Assembly: GCA_937926755.1 (NCBI GenBank)
Contig: CALBBA010000022.1
Location: forward strand, 1-7,174
Reading direction: 5' to 3'
Length of the DNA: 7,174 nt
Source of the DNA: an uncultured Collinsella sp.
GTDB taxonomy: Bacteria; Actinomycetota; Coriobacteriia; Coriobacteriales; Coriobacteriaceae
The notes under the pieces: generated by a model
What the model was told of the DNA's origin: nothing
The model's input: the letters and a program-made list of their open reading frames with translations, nothing else
Databases searched by the model: none
Made by a program: the position numbers and the translations under genes
In this document: positions 1 through 6,799 of the stretch, piece by piece
Layout: the number at the start of each line of letters is the position of its first letter
How positions within the stretch are numbered: position 1 is the stretch's first letter

Positions 1-1
1 A

Positions 2-1330
2 AACGACCAAGGCAAAGGGAAAAGAAATACAAAGGAAAAGGAAACCCCAGAAAAGTTGACCGCCAGCGCGACGGTGAAGGTTGTTATTCCAATCAGATCC
101 GTTCAGACCCCCGCAACCGTCACAACCTATGCCGGCAAAGCTCCGAACCTGCCGCAAACCGTGCATGTTACATGGGACAACGGCAAGGAAACGGATGAGA
201 CCGTCAACTGGGACAGGATCCAAGCCGATCAGTATGCCAAAGCTGGTAGTTTCACCGTTAATGGCACTGTAAAAGGCTATTCCGGAACCGTTCGCGTGAC
301 AGTACGAGTACTGGGTATGAGAAGCTTCGATCCGGTCAACGTAGCCACCAAAACCGGCACCGCTCCAGTGCTCCCAGCCACTGTTAAAGTGACATGGACC
401 GATGGAACGCAGACGACGGAGAAAGTGGCCTGGGATTCCGTAGCACTCAGCCAATACCGGAACCCCGGAACGTTCAAGGTTAACGGCAAACTCAACGGCT
501 CCGATATCCAGGTGTATGCCAGGGTGACCGTAAGTGCGTATGTCCTGACTTTTGATGCGAACGGTGGCTATGTCTCTACCGCATCACGTGGCGTGGCCTA
601 TGGCGATAGGTATGGCGATCTGCCGACCGCAAACCGTTCGGGGTATTCATTCCTTGGATGGTATACCGAAAGGTCTGGCGGCGAACAGGTGACGAAAAAT
701 AACGTGATGGGGGCGGCCGATGTGACCGTATACGCCCATTGGAAGGTGACCATCACATTCCGCGATGTGTCTTCGTCTACGCCTCATTCGGCGGACATTG
801 CATGGGCCGCTGAGTCGGGCATTAGCACCGGTTGGCTTGAGTCGGACGGTTCGCGTACGTTCCGTGGCATGGATACGGTCAAGCGCCAGGATATGGCCGC
901 GTTTCTGCGCCGTGAGGCGGTTCGCATGGGTGTTGCGGATGCGGTTTCCTGGAAGCCGACAGCTACCGATTGGGCAAGATTCCGTGATGTGAATCGTAAT
1001 ACTCCGCACGCAGAGGATATTCTCTGGCTGGCGCACGCTGGCATCTCCACAGGTTATCCGGATGACACCTATCGGGGTATGGAACCTGTGTATCGTCAGG
1101 ATATGGCTGCGTTCCTACACCGACTTGCGTCTAAGGCTGGCAGAGGTGTCGGCGTACAGTCTCGCGGCTTTGCCGATGTGACAGATTCAACCCCGCATGC
1201 CTCCGATATTCGTTGGTTGGGCGGCTCCGGCGTTTCCACGGGTTACCCTGATGGCACTTATTGTGGCATGGTGAGTGTGTATCGTCAGGATATGGCTGCG
1301 TTCCTGCATAGGCTCGATGCGCTGAACTGA
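2..1330 (+). CDS. Modular surface protein, 5'-truncated: Ig-like modules, Flg_new repeat and three SLH-like repeats
   Basis: The reading frame is open from base 2 to the TGA at 1328-1330, so 442 residues are visible and the true start lies left of the window. A TTG at 56 has no ribosome binding site and is not the start. Order of modules, numbered from base 2: a Lys/Glu-rich spacer (1-20); two bacterial Ig-like modules of Big_4 type (about 25-103 and 106-178), each with the 'lP.tV.vtW.dG' and 'Y..aGtf.VnG' pattern; one Listeria-Bacteroides type repeat (about 180-249, 'TFDANGG', 'GYSFLGWY', 'VYAHW'); then three SLH-like repeats (253-442). Such modules are typical of secreted stalk or adhesin proteins. 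The Ig-like parts probably act as spacers and the C-terminal repeats as the cell-wall attachment. No LPXTG motif or C-terminal membrane segment is present. Any catalytic or binding head would be upstream and cannot be seen. The family calls are by eye. Confidence 0.88.
   Translation, partial: NDQGKGKRNTKEKETPEKLTASATVKVVIPIRSVQTPATVTTYAGKAPNLPQTVHVTWDNGKETDETVNWDRIQADQYAKAGSFTVNGTVKGYSGTVRVTVRVLGMRSFDPVNVATKTGTAPVLPATVKVTWTDGTQTTEKVAWDSVALSQYRNPGTFKVNGKLNGSDIQVYARVTVSAYVLTFDANGGYVSTASRGVAYGDRYGDLPTANRSGYSFLGWYTERSGGEQVTKNNVMGAADVTVYAHWKVTITFRDVSSSTPHSADIAWAAESGISTGWLESDGSRTFRGMDTVKRQDMAAFLRREAVRMGVADAVSWKPTATDWARFRDVNRNTPHAEDILWLAHAGISTGYPDDTYRGMEPVYRQDMAAFLHRLASKAGRGVGVQSRGFADVTDSTPHASDIRWLGGSGVSTGYPDGTYCGMVSVYRQDMAAFLHRLDALN
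758..1327 (+). repeat. Three SLH-like repeats at the C-terminus of the first surface protein
   Basis: Repeats begin near 758, 980 and 1169. Each follows F-x-D-V-x(3)-TPH-x2-DI-x-W, then GISTG(Y/W) with a DG-type turn, then (K/Y)RQDMAAFL(H/R)R. This order parallels the S-layer homology motif (FxDV, HW, GxxxGYpDGTF, TRAEfA), with RQDM standing where TRAE usually is. Repeat 1 has the longer turn (GWLESDGSRTF) and repeats 2 and 3 the short one (GYPDDTY, GYPDGTY). Repeats 1 and 2 are joined by a linker containing SWKP and DW that recurs in the next gene. The likely role is non-covalent wall anchoring. That role is inferred from SLH resemblance, and ligand binding is untested. Confidence 0.85.
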
Positions 1331-1344
1331 TGATTTATGCGGAC

Positions 1345-1382
1345 AGGTCCCGTCGAAGGAAGTGGTCTTCGACGGGACCTTT
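1345..1382 (+). terminator. Strong intrinsic terminator after the first surface-protein gene
   Basis: A perfect 14-bp inverted repeat (AGGTCCCGTCGAAG at 1345-1358 and its complement at 1367-1380) encloses an 8-base loop and runs into TTT at 1380-1382, followed by CTGTGTG. It starts 14 bases after the stop codon. The T-tract is short, but the long GC-rich stem and its position make a Rho-independent terminator the natural reading. The left flank of the stem is not A-rich, so it should work mainly for + strand transcripts. Confidence 0.85.
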
Positions 1383-1420
1383 CTGTGTGTGGGGGGATGC
1401 GTCTTTCGGAATCGGTACCG

Positions 1421-1450
1421 TTGTAACAGACCTTTTGGGGACGAATTAAT
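1421..1450 (+). promoter_or_regulatory. Possible promoter for the propeller protein gene
   Basis: TTGTAA (1421-1426) and ATTAAT (1445-1450) are separated by 18 bases and lie just after the terminator and about 30 bases before the preferred start at 1482. Both hexamers deviate from consensus. If used, transcription would start near 1457, which would exclude an upstream ATG at 1455 as start codon. This is a weak call based on position and hexamer similarity only. Confidence 0.3.
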
Positions 1451-1481
1451 TGGAATGGATATAGCTGTGATGGAGATGAAA

Positions 1482-3278
1482 ATGAAGCGCAGGCTACCGT
1501 TGCCGTATAGGATTGGCATTGCCGCAGCATCTGCTGCTCTGACGTTGGCAATGTGCTTATCTCCACATGCTGCGCGTGCTAAAGAATATCCGAACGAACT
1601 GCTATTCGGCGTTTTTACCCAGTCAAGGCTGAACTCGACGGATATGTTGTATGCAAGTCGAGATGGTGTGCATATGGAGCTAGTCGGCTCAGCATTTCGC
1701 GACAGTACCCCGGAATATGATTCTTTGGATGAGTCGGGGCGCGAAAGTGTTGATGGTCAATTTACGTTAGTGAATCCTTCGATTCTCTGGCATGACGGCC
1801 GCTTCTGGCTTTTGGGAAACCACCATAACTGTGATGCGAAGAGCAACGTATGCTTGGTTGTTTCGAGTAGCGATGATTTACGAACATGGTCTAAGCAGAC
1901 GGTTGTACGTGTTCCTGTGGAGGATGAAGCCCCGCCGAGCAATGGTGAGGATTTTGATGCCGTCGCAGCCGATTGGGCTGAGGACCCTGTAACCCATACT
2001 GTCTATGCCGTCGTCTCTTTGGGGAATTATGGCGCATTCCACGGAAGGAACTCAGATGATATGCGACCATATCTCATTCCTTTCACTACGCTAACAGACG
2101 GTGGTATAGACGTCCAAAGTGCGAAGCGAATCCATTTGCCATACAAGGACGATCATGATCGAATCGATGGAAGCCTTTATTTTGAAAATGGGAAAGCTTT
2201 CTTTTCTGTTAAACGCGATGGCGTTAATAATGAATTATGGAGCATCGGCAATCTCGAACAAGGCAACGATGCGTCGAAATGGGCGCGAGTTGGATCGGAT
2301 TTGGCACTATACCATGAAGCTCCGAGCCTGACATATTTCCACGGCCGGTATAGGTATTATTTTGACCGTTTGAGCGTGCATCCGTCCGGTCGGTCGGCAA
2401 AGAAAATAACCGGTACGTACGTTATGTCGTCCAAATCATTGTCGGAGGGGTGGAGCGATTTACAACAGCTTATCGCATATGACTCTGAAGGCACAGTCCT
2501 GTCGAAGTATGAACAGGGAGCGGCGAATACGGCCGATGGACCTCGGCATGGCACGGTGATTACACTTCGCGATCCGCGGGCCATTCGTATTGTGATGGAC
2601 GCGCGAAATTCATGTTCGTGGACGGAGCCCATGCTGGAAGATACCGGATTCATCGATGTATATGCTCGATCGAGAATGCTCGGTGATTTCGATACGGTGG
2701 CTACGCCTCATGACGATGACATTGTATGGCTTGTGGATAAGCGTATTTCCACCGGCTATAGTGACGGCTCTTTCCGCCCTGGAACAAAGATTAAGCGGCA
2801 GGATATGGCTGCGTTTTTACGTCGCTTGGCGGTGCGGCAGGGTATAAGCGATGCTTCCTCTTGGAAACCCCGGGAAAAGGATTGGACGATTTTCTCTGAT
2901 GTTGATCGACGTACTCCGCATGCCGAAGACATACTGTGGGCTGCCCATGCAGGTATCAGTACGGGGTGGCGAGAGTCCAATGGAGAACGTACATTCCGTG
3001 GCTCAACCGCGGTAAAACGTCAGGATATGGCTGCATTTCTGCATCGCTTGGCGTCCAAAAGCGCAGGCAATACCGGCGAGACTGTGTCGAAAAGTAATTT
3101 TACGGATGTGACGGCCACGACCCCGCATGCTGAAGACATATATTGGCTCGGTAAAACTGGCATTAGTCAGGGCTACAAGAATTCCGACGGCAGCTATCGT
3201 TTTGGATGTTCCACTGCGGTGTATCGTCAGGACATGGCGGCATTCCTTCGCCGATTAAGCGATATGCTTTCTTCTTGA
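1482..3278 (+). CDS. Secreted GH43-like five-bladed beta-propeller protein with C-terminal SLH-like repeats
   Basis: Predicted 598 aa from ATG 1482, chosen because GGAGA (1472-1476) lies 5 bases upstream. In-frame ATGs at 1455, 1470 and 1476 are alternatives; any start upstream of about 1380 would fall inside the terminator. Residues 1-33 form a signal peptide: KRR near the start, a hydrophobic stretch (about 11-26) and ARA before a likely cleavage after A33. Residues ~36-390 look like a GH43-type propeller: 'YASRDGVHMELVG', 'NPSILWHDGRFWLLG', 'DRIDGSLYF' and 'EAPSLTYFHGRY' match the usual motif order, with D229 and E279 in the positions of the pKa-modulating Asp and the general acid. The general-base position holds Asn98 instead of Asp. 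Residues 403-598 are three SLH-like repeats. The protein is probably exported and wall-attached, acting on or binding a glycan. The substrate cannot be read from the sequence, and activity is doubtful given Asn98. Confidence 0.85.
   Translation: MKRRLPLPYRIGIAAASAALTLAMCLSPHAARAKEYPNELLFGVFTQSRLNSTDMLYASRDGVHMELVGSAFRDSTPEYDSLDESGRESVDGQFTLVNPSILWHDGRFWLLGNHHNCDAKSNVCLVVSSSDDLRTWSKQTVVRVPVEDEAPPSNGEDFDAVAADWAEDPVTHTVYAVVSLGNYGAFHGRNSDDMRPYLIPFTTLTDGGIDVQSAKRIHLPYKDDHDRIDGSLYFENGKAFFSVKRDGVNNELWSIGNLEQGNDASKWARVGSDLALYHEAPSLTYFHGRYRYYFDRLSVHPSGRSAKKITGTYVMSSKSLSEGWSDLQQLIAYDSEGTVLSKYEQGAANTADGPRHGTVITLRDPRAIRIVMDARNSCSWTEPMLEDTGFIDVYARSRMLGDFDTVATPHDDDIVWLVDKRISTGYSDGSFRPGTKIKRQDMAAFLRRLAVRQGISDASSWKPREKDWTIFSDVDRRTPHAEDILWAAHAGISTGWRESNGERTFRGSTAVKRQDMAAFLHRLASKSAGNTGETVSKSNFTDVTATTPHAEDIYWLGKTGISQGYKNSDGSYRFGCSTAVYRQDMAAFLRRLSDMLSS
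2688..3275 (+). repeat. Three SLH-like repeats at the C-terminus of the propeller protein
   Basis: Repeats begin near 2688, 2892 and 3099 and follow the same pattern as those in the upstream protein (TPH-x2-DI-x-W, GIS-x-G, RQDMAAFL(H/R)RL). Here repeat 1 has the short turn (GYSDGSF) and repeats 2 and 3 the long one (GWRESNGERTF, GYKNSDGSYRF). The linker between repeats 1 and 2 again has the SWKP and DW motifs. Similarity extends to DNA: CAGGATATGGCTGC recurs in both genes, giving potential for recombination between them. Confidence 0.85.
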
Positions 3279-3313
3279 TGCGGTGCTAAACCCGTCCGCA
3301 TCGATATGTTTTG
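3277..3313 (+). terminator. Possible weak terminator after the propeller protein gene
   Basis: GATGCGG (3277-3283) and CCGCATC (3296-3302) can form a 7-bp stem with a 12-base loop, beginning in the stop codon. A TTTT run follows only after a gap (3308-3312), so this is a poor match to a classical Rho-independent terminator. Position and GC-rich stem are the support. Confidence 0.4.
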
Positions 3314-3379
3314 ACGAGGTAAGACACTCGATGGTGCCGAGATTGGCTTATTCCTGCCTCATGACTTTACCGGGCTTTC

Positions 3380-3407
3380 TTTCATGGGGTATATAAAAGG
3401 GGATAAT
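3380..3407 (+). promoter_or_regulatory. Possible promoter for the glycosyltransferase-pyruvyltransferase pair
   Basis: The 175-base gap between 3279 and 3453 contains an AT-rich patch with GATAAT (3402-3407) and TATAAA (3392-3397), both resembling -10 boxes. For GATAAT, TTTCAT (3380-3385) sits 16 bases upstream as a poor -35. A transcript starting near 3414 would carry a leader of about 40 bases to the ATG at 3454. A promoter is expected here because the preceding gene is functionally different, but the exact boxes are uncertain. Confidence 0.3.
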
Positions 3408-3439
3408 GGTAGGCTTGGCTAGTCAGAGGATTTCTAGTT

Positions 3440-3445
3440 AGAAGG
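3440..3445 (+). promoter_or_regulatory. Ribosome binding site deciding the GlfT2-like start
   Basis: AGAAGG ends 8 bases before ATG 3454. An upstream in-frame GTG at 3445 overlaps this element and has only a poorly spaced AGAGGA (3425-3430) of its own, so ATG 3454 is preferred and removes three residues from the longest frame. Confidence 0.7.
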
Positions 3446-3453
3446 TGCCGTCT

Positions 3454-5379
3454 ATGCTCGTTGACTTGAGTCGCCCAGTATGGAAGCCGTCTCTTGCTTC
3501 GTGTGCGATTTTGCCGCTTTTTGTAAAATCACCTTCGTACTCCGGGGTAGGCGAGGAATCGCTAACTCTTGGCCCGCATAGCTTTGCAGATTTTATGACA
3601 TATTTCGGGGCTTTTTCGCTCAAAAAATGGCGTCTTTATACGGGAATCGAAGATCTTACTCCTGTGCTGGTAGTCGAATCCAGCGCTCCAGTGCATATCA
3701 CCCTGACTGAGATGATCTACCGTCGTCTTGAGAAACGCGTTATCCATGAAGTTACGGTCGATCCTCTACGGACCCAGGACGGATGGTATTGTTATGCGAT
3801 TCCCTACCCCGAGGGGCTGGATGCTCAGTTGGTCGCCTTTACGGTAACGACAGGTGATGTTCCCGCTACATTGCGAAATATCTCGTATTGCGCCGATGCG
3901 CCAAAGCGCCGCGACGTTCGTATTGAAGTCGTGACGACCACTTATCGCAAGGAACAGCAGGTCACGAATAATATCAATATGATTCGCGAAGAACTGCTGG
4001 AAAAGGGGGAGTGGGGAAAGCACTTTCACCTGACAGTGGTAGACAATGGACGCACACTGCCTGATTCGGTAGATGCCGGAAGCCCATCCATAACGGTTAT
4101 CCCCAATGGGAATGTGGGCGGTGCCGGCGGTTTCGCCGCAGGAATGCTCCATGCTGCGGAATCTGGCTGGGCGACGCATGTTCTGCTGATGGATGACGAC
4201 GTTACAGTATGCCCGGAAGCATTCAAACGGTCATTGCGGCTATTGGAATGTGCCAGTGATGAATATGCAAAGGCGACAATCGCTGGTGCCATGCTGTCTA
4301 CCGCGAATTTTGAGATGCAGCAGGAAGACATTGGCATGATAACGCCTGAACGTAATCTCAGGCCATTTAAGCCACGGTTCATCATGGATCGCGAATACGA
4401 TATTACGTTCAACGAGGAGCTTATACCCGCGTCTCATACAGAAGGGTTGTATTCCGCGTGGTGGTATTCGTGCTTCCCTGTAGAGCGCGTTACGGAGTAC
4501 GGTCTGCCGATTCCGTTGTTCTACCGCAGGGATGACGTGGAGTACGCAACGCGTATTCAGGAGAAAGAGCCTCTGAAATTCATCACAATGAATGGCGTAT
4601 GCGTTTGGCATGATGCATTTGATCTACGCTGGAACGCTGCTGTGGAGGTTTATCTCGCTACGCGCAACATGCTCATACAGGAAGCCTTCACACCTGATTC
4701 TCATTACAGCATGGACGCCATGATCCAACTCATGCGGGATAACCTGATCAAGCATGGCAGACGTTTTGATTATGCCTCCATGGAGCTTATCTGTGATGCA
4801 ATTGAAGATTATCTTAAGGGGCCGGATTACTACCGTCACCCGGTTGGTGAAAAGCTGTTTCAGCAAGCACGAGTCAAGGCGGAAAAACTGGAACCTTTAC
4901 AGCAGATTCCTGGTGCGCCTGACGCCATTGACATTGTTGAGCTGGAACAGAACGCCAACGATGAGAATGTTGTGGTTCCTCCAAGAGATACCGATACTGC
5001 TGCAGCAAGGCGCGGCGATATCGTCCATCGGATTCTACGTAAGGCGAAAAGGACGATTCGCTCGGAAAAGGTAAGCCCAGCGCCTCGGCAGGAGAATTTT
5101 GACCGTAATGAGCTGGCAATCATTCCTAATGATGGGTGGTGCCGGCCATGGCGTATCCTGCAACATGCTGGCAAGGCTCTCGCTGTTGATACAACCGGCC
5201 AGCGTGGGGCGATGCGAGTACGCGACGAACAGCGGAATGAGGAGTTGCGGAATCGCTTTGAACATTTGGCGCAGATACTGTCGGAAGATACGGCTGTTCT
5301 CGGGGCTTACCGGGAAAGCCGCGAGGAAATGACATCCTTCGAGTTCTGGCGTAGATATCTTGAGGAAGCGAAGCGATGA
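3454..5379 (+). CDS. GlfT2-like galactofuranosyltransferase, full length
   Basis: The protein is 641 aa, close to the roughly 637 aa of mycobacterial GlfT2 (GT2 family), which adds galactofuranose from UDP-Galf to a growing galactan at the cytoplasmic membrane face. Layout: N-terminal beta-sandwich (about 1-150, with 'FMTYFGAF' matching the family's 'FATYFNAF'), GT-A domain (about 154-430), helical C-terminal part. Key residues are in place: 'NVGGAGG' loop, metal-binding D247-D248-D249 in 'LLMDDDV', W336-W337, D360-D361 in 'RRDDVEY' (catalytic-base region) and H386 in 'VWHDAF'. These correspond to D256-258, W347-348, D371-372 and H396 of the mycobacterial enzyme, so activity is likely. A basic segment (about 526-540, RKAKR) could touch the membrane. 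The next gene overlaps by ATGA, implying coupled translation. The acceptor polymer is unknown; bifidobacteria are not known to make mycobacterial arabinogalactan, so a different Galf-containing wall polysaccharide is likely. I leave the symbol blank because substrate and linkage are inferred. Confidence 0.9.
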   Translation: MLVDLSRPVWKPSLASCAILPLFVKSPSYSGVGEESLTLGPHSFADFMTYFGAFSLKKWRLYTGIEDLTPVLVVESSAPVHITLTEMIYRRLEKRVIHEVTVDPLRTQDGWYCYAIPYPEGLDAQLVAFTVTTGDVPATLRNISYCADAPKRRDVRIEVVTTTYRKEQQVTNNINMIREELLEKGEWGKHFHLTVVDNGRTLPDSVDAGSPSITVIPNGNVGGAGGFAAGMLHAAESGWATHVLLMDDDVTVCPEAFKRSLRLLECASDEYAKATIAGAMLSTANFEMQQEDIGMITPERNLRPFKPRFIMDREYDITFNEELIPASHTEGLYSAWWYSCFPVERVTEYGLPIPLFYRRDDVEYATRIQEKEPLKFITMNGVCVWHDAFDLRWNAAVEVYLATRNMLIQEAFTPDSHYSMDAMIQLMRDNLIKHGRRFDYASMELICDAIEDYLKGPDYYRHPVGEKLFQQARVKAEKLEPLQQIPGAPDAIDIVELEQNANDENVVVPPRDTDTAAARRGDIVHRILRKAKRTIRSEKVSPAPRQENFDRNELAIIPNDGWCRPWRILQHAGKALAVDTTGQRGAMRVRDEQRNEELRNRFEHLAQILSEDTAVLGAYRESREEMTSFEFWRRYLEEAKR

Positions 5380-6608
5380 GAACGATGCTGCAGTCTCTGC
5401 ATATCCATGCAAGAAAGAATTCAGAACGCGTTCGCCAGGAACAAGCGTCAAAGGCGTTTTACCTTATCGCCGAGCCGGGGTATCCGAACTATGGCGATGA
5501 GTTAATAGCTGGAGAATGGCTTACCCTGCTTGGCGAATATTATCCAGAAGTTCCGGTTGTAGTGGATTGCGCTCGGCCCGGGCCTGCTGCTGTGATTCTG
5601 AGAGATAGGCATCCGCATGCGATCTTCACGGATACCTTGCGTAGATTGGGTACGGAGAACCCTTTCCCCTATGACGGACCAATCGATGATATAGCTTGTT
5701 TCGTGAGCCAAGCGTTGGACGATGACGGTGTTGCACCGAACTATGCGAGTGGCATCAGATTGCTGCAGCATGGCGTGCAGAGCATTCATATGCTCGGTGG
5801 TGGTTATATGCGTGGAGATTGGACCTGTAACTTGTCACGCATGGCCATTGGCCCGTGGGCACATGCTCGGAACATACCTGTAGCTGCAACTGGATTGGGT
5901 TTGATGCCTATTGAGGGCGATTCTCTCAGATTTGCCCAGCAGGCGGCCAGGTCGTTTGATGTCTTTACCGTGCGAGACGTTCCCACACAAGTTGCTCTGC
6001 GGGGAGAGCCTGCGGTCGATGTTGTGAAAGTGGCGCCGGATGATTGCTTCGTCAATGGTTTGAAGGATTGCTATGCTTCCCCCGAAGGGTTGCCTGACGT
6101 GATGGTGTGCGTGCAATCAGATTTTGTGGAAGAAGAAGCAGCGCTTTTCGAGCAAGTCAGACGTACTCTGGAAGCATGGGGAGTGAACAAGGATGATGCC
6201 ATAGGCGTGGTGGAATGTAATCCACGAATCGATTACCCGATACTCCCGTACTTGGCGGAGAGTGGCTACTCCAATCTCCGTTTCTTCCCGGTCATTGATC
6301 TGTTGGAGAAGGGATTCCCCGCGCGTGCAGGGCAACGGTGGCTATCCACGCGGTACCATCCACATATTCTTGCAGCTGCAAAGGGATGCTCAGGTTCGTT
6401 CATATCGGTGGATTCCGGGTATTACGACGTCAAACATGACGCTGTTATACGGATGGGATCCCACTGGACTAGGAACACGATAGGGGAGGAGGCTCCCTCT
6501 CCTGGTCAGGGATTTGTGCAGGGTGATCTGGTCAAGGAATACGCTGATGAGATCAGGCGTAATGTTCACGCTCTATACCCTCGCATCCCCAGCGCTGCCA
6601 ATCGTTAG
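5376..6608 (+). CDS. Polysaccharide pyruvyl transferase family protein (CsaB-like)
   Basis: The protein is 410 aa, starting at ATG 5376 inside the stop of the galactofuranosyltransferase gene (ATGA overlap), with GAGGAAG (5362-5368) 7 bases upstream. Family signs: 'GYPNYGDE' at 35-42 near the N-terminus, a glycine-rich 'GGGYM' at 141-145, 'AATGLGLMPI', 'DVFTVRD', and near the C-terminus 'STRYHPHILA' with R326-Y327-H328, the R-x-H signature of this family. These enzymes transfer pyruvate from phosphoenolpyruvate to a sugar hydroxyl pair as a ketal, adding negative charge to glycans. There is no signal peptide or membrane segment, so it acts in the cytoplasm on the precursor. Overlap with a GlfT2-like gene suggests the pyruvylated sugar belongs to the same polymer. 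The exact acceptor (Galf, Galp or other) cannot be told. Some family members are annotated for other ketal or sugar reactions, so pyruvylation remains a family-level call. Confidence 0.88.
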   Translation: MRTMLQSLHIHARKNSERVRQEQASKAFYLIAEPGYPNYGDELIAGEWLTLLGEYYPEVPVVVDCARPGPAAVILRDRHPHAIFTDTLRRLGTENPFPYDGPIDDIACFVSQALDDDGVAPNYASGIRLLQHGVQSIHMLGGGYMRGDWTCNLSRMAIGPWAHARNIPVAATGLGLMPIEGDSLRFAQQAARSFDVFTVRDVPTQVALRGEPAVDVVKVAPDDCFVNGLKDCYASPEGLPDVMVCVQSDFVEEEAALFEQVRRTLEAWGVNKDDAIGVVECNPRIDYPILPYLAESGYSNLRFFPVIDLLEKGFPARAGQRWLSTRYHPHILAAAKGCSGSFISVDSGYYDVKHDAVIRMGSHWTRNTIGEEAPSPGQGFVQGDLVKEYADEIRRNVHALYPRIPSAANR

Positions 6609-6799
6609 CTTCGCTTGAGAAATAAGGCGTGAGTGCCTCGGAGAGATATGGGAGCTGAACGCTTGGGCAGGTGTTTGGCTCGGTTCTGGCCGCGGAAACG
6701 CTGCGATTGTGAATGAACTGGTGGTTTAGACGGGATTGTACAGTTGTTCTTGTTACATTGGGAAGTTGACGCTTTGAATAAGGATGAGGTGGTAGGCGG
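6609..6799 (+). other. Intergenic gap before the second GlfT2-like gene, no clear element
   Basis: I find no convincing gene, terminator or promoter in these 191 bases. AGGC-GTGAGT-GCCT near 6634 gives only a 4-bp stem without a T-tract, and TTGACG (6766-6771) has no -10 box at normal spacing. The last bases carry the Shine-Dalgarno-like AAGGATGAGG of the next gene. The downstream gene may be transcribed from the upstream operon or from a promoter I cannot identify. Confidence 0.4.

Noticed and set aside
56..58. TTG at 56 as the start codon of the first gene
   Set aside because: The frame stays open to base 2, no Shine-Dalgarno sequence is present, and a modular surface protein would need a signal peptide, which is absent after this codon.
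1545..1556. Lipobox-like LAMC in the signal peptide of the propeller protein
   Set aside because: Met at the position before Cys does not fit the lipobox consensus, and a better signal peptidase I site (ARA) follows at residues 31-33.
3311..3316. TTGACG as a -35 box in the gap after the propeller gene
   Set aside because: No -10-like hexamer lies 16-18 bases downstream (GTGCCG at 3334-3339).
3418..3438. Paired CTAG motifs (TTGGCTAGTC and TTTCTAGTTA) as an operator
   Set aside because: CTAG is self-complementary and the flanks are not symmetrical, so two copies 11 bases apart are weak evidence for a regulatory site.
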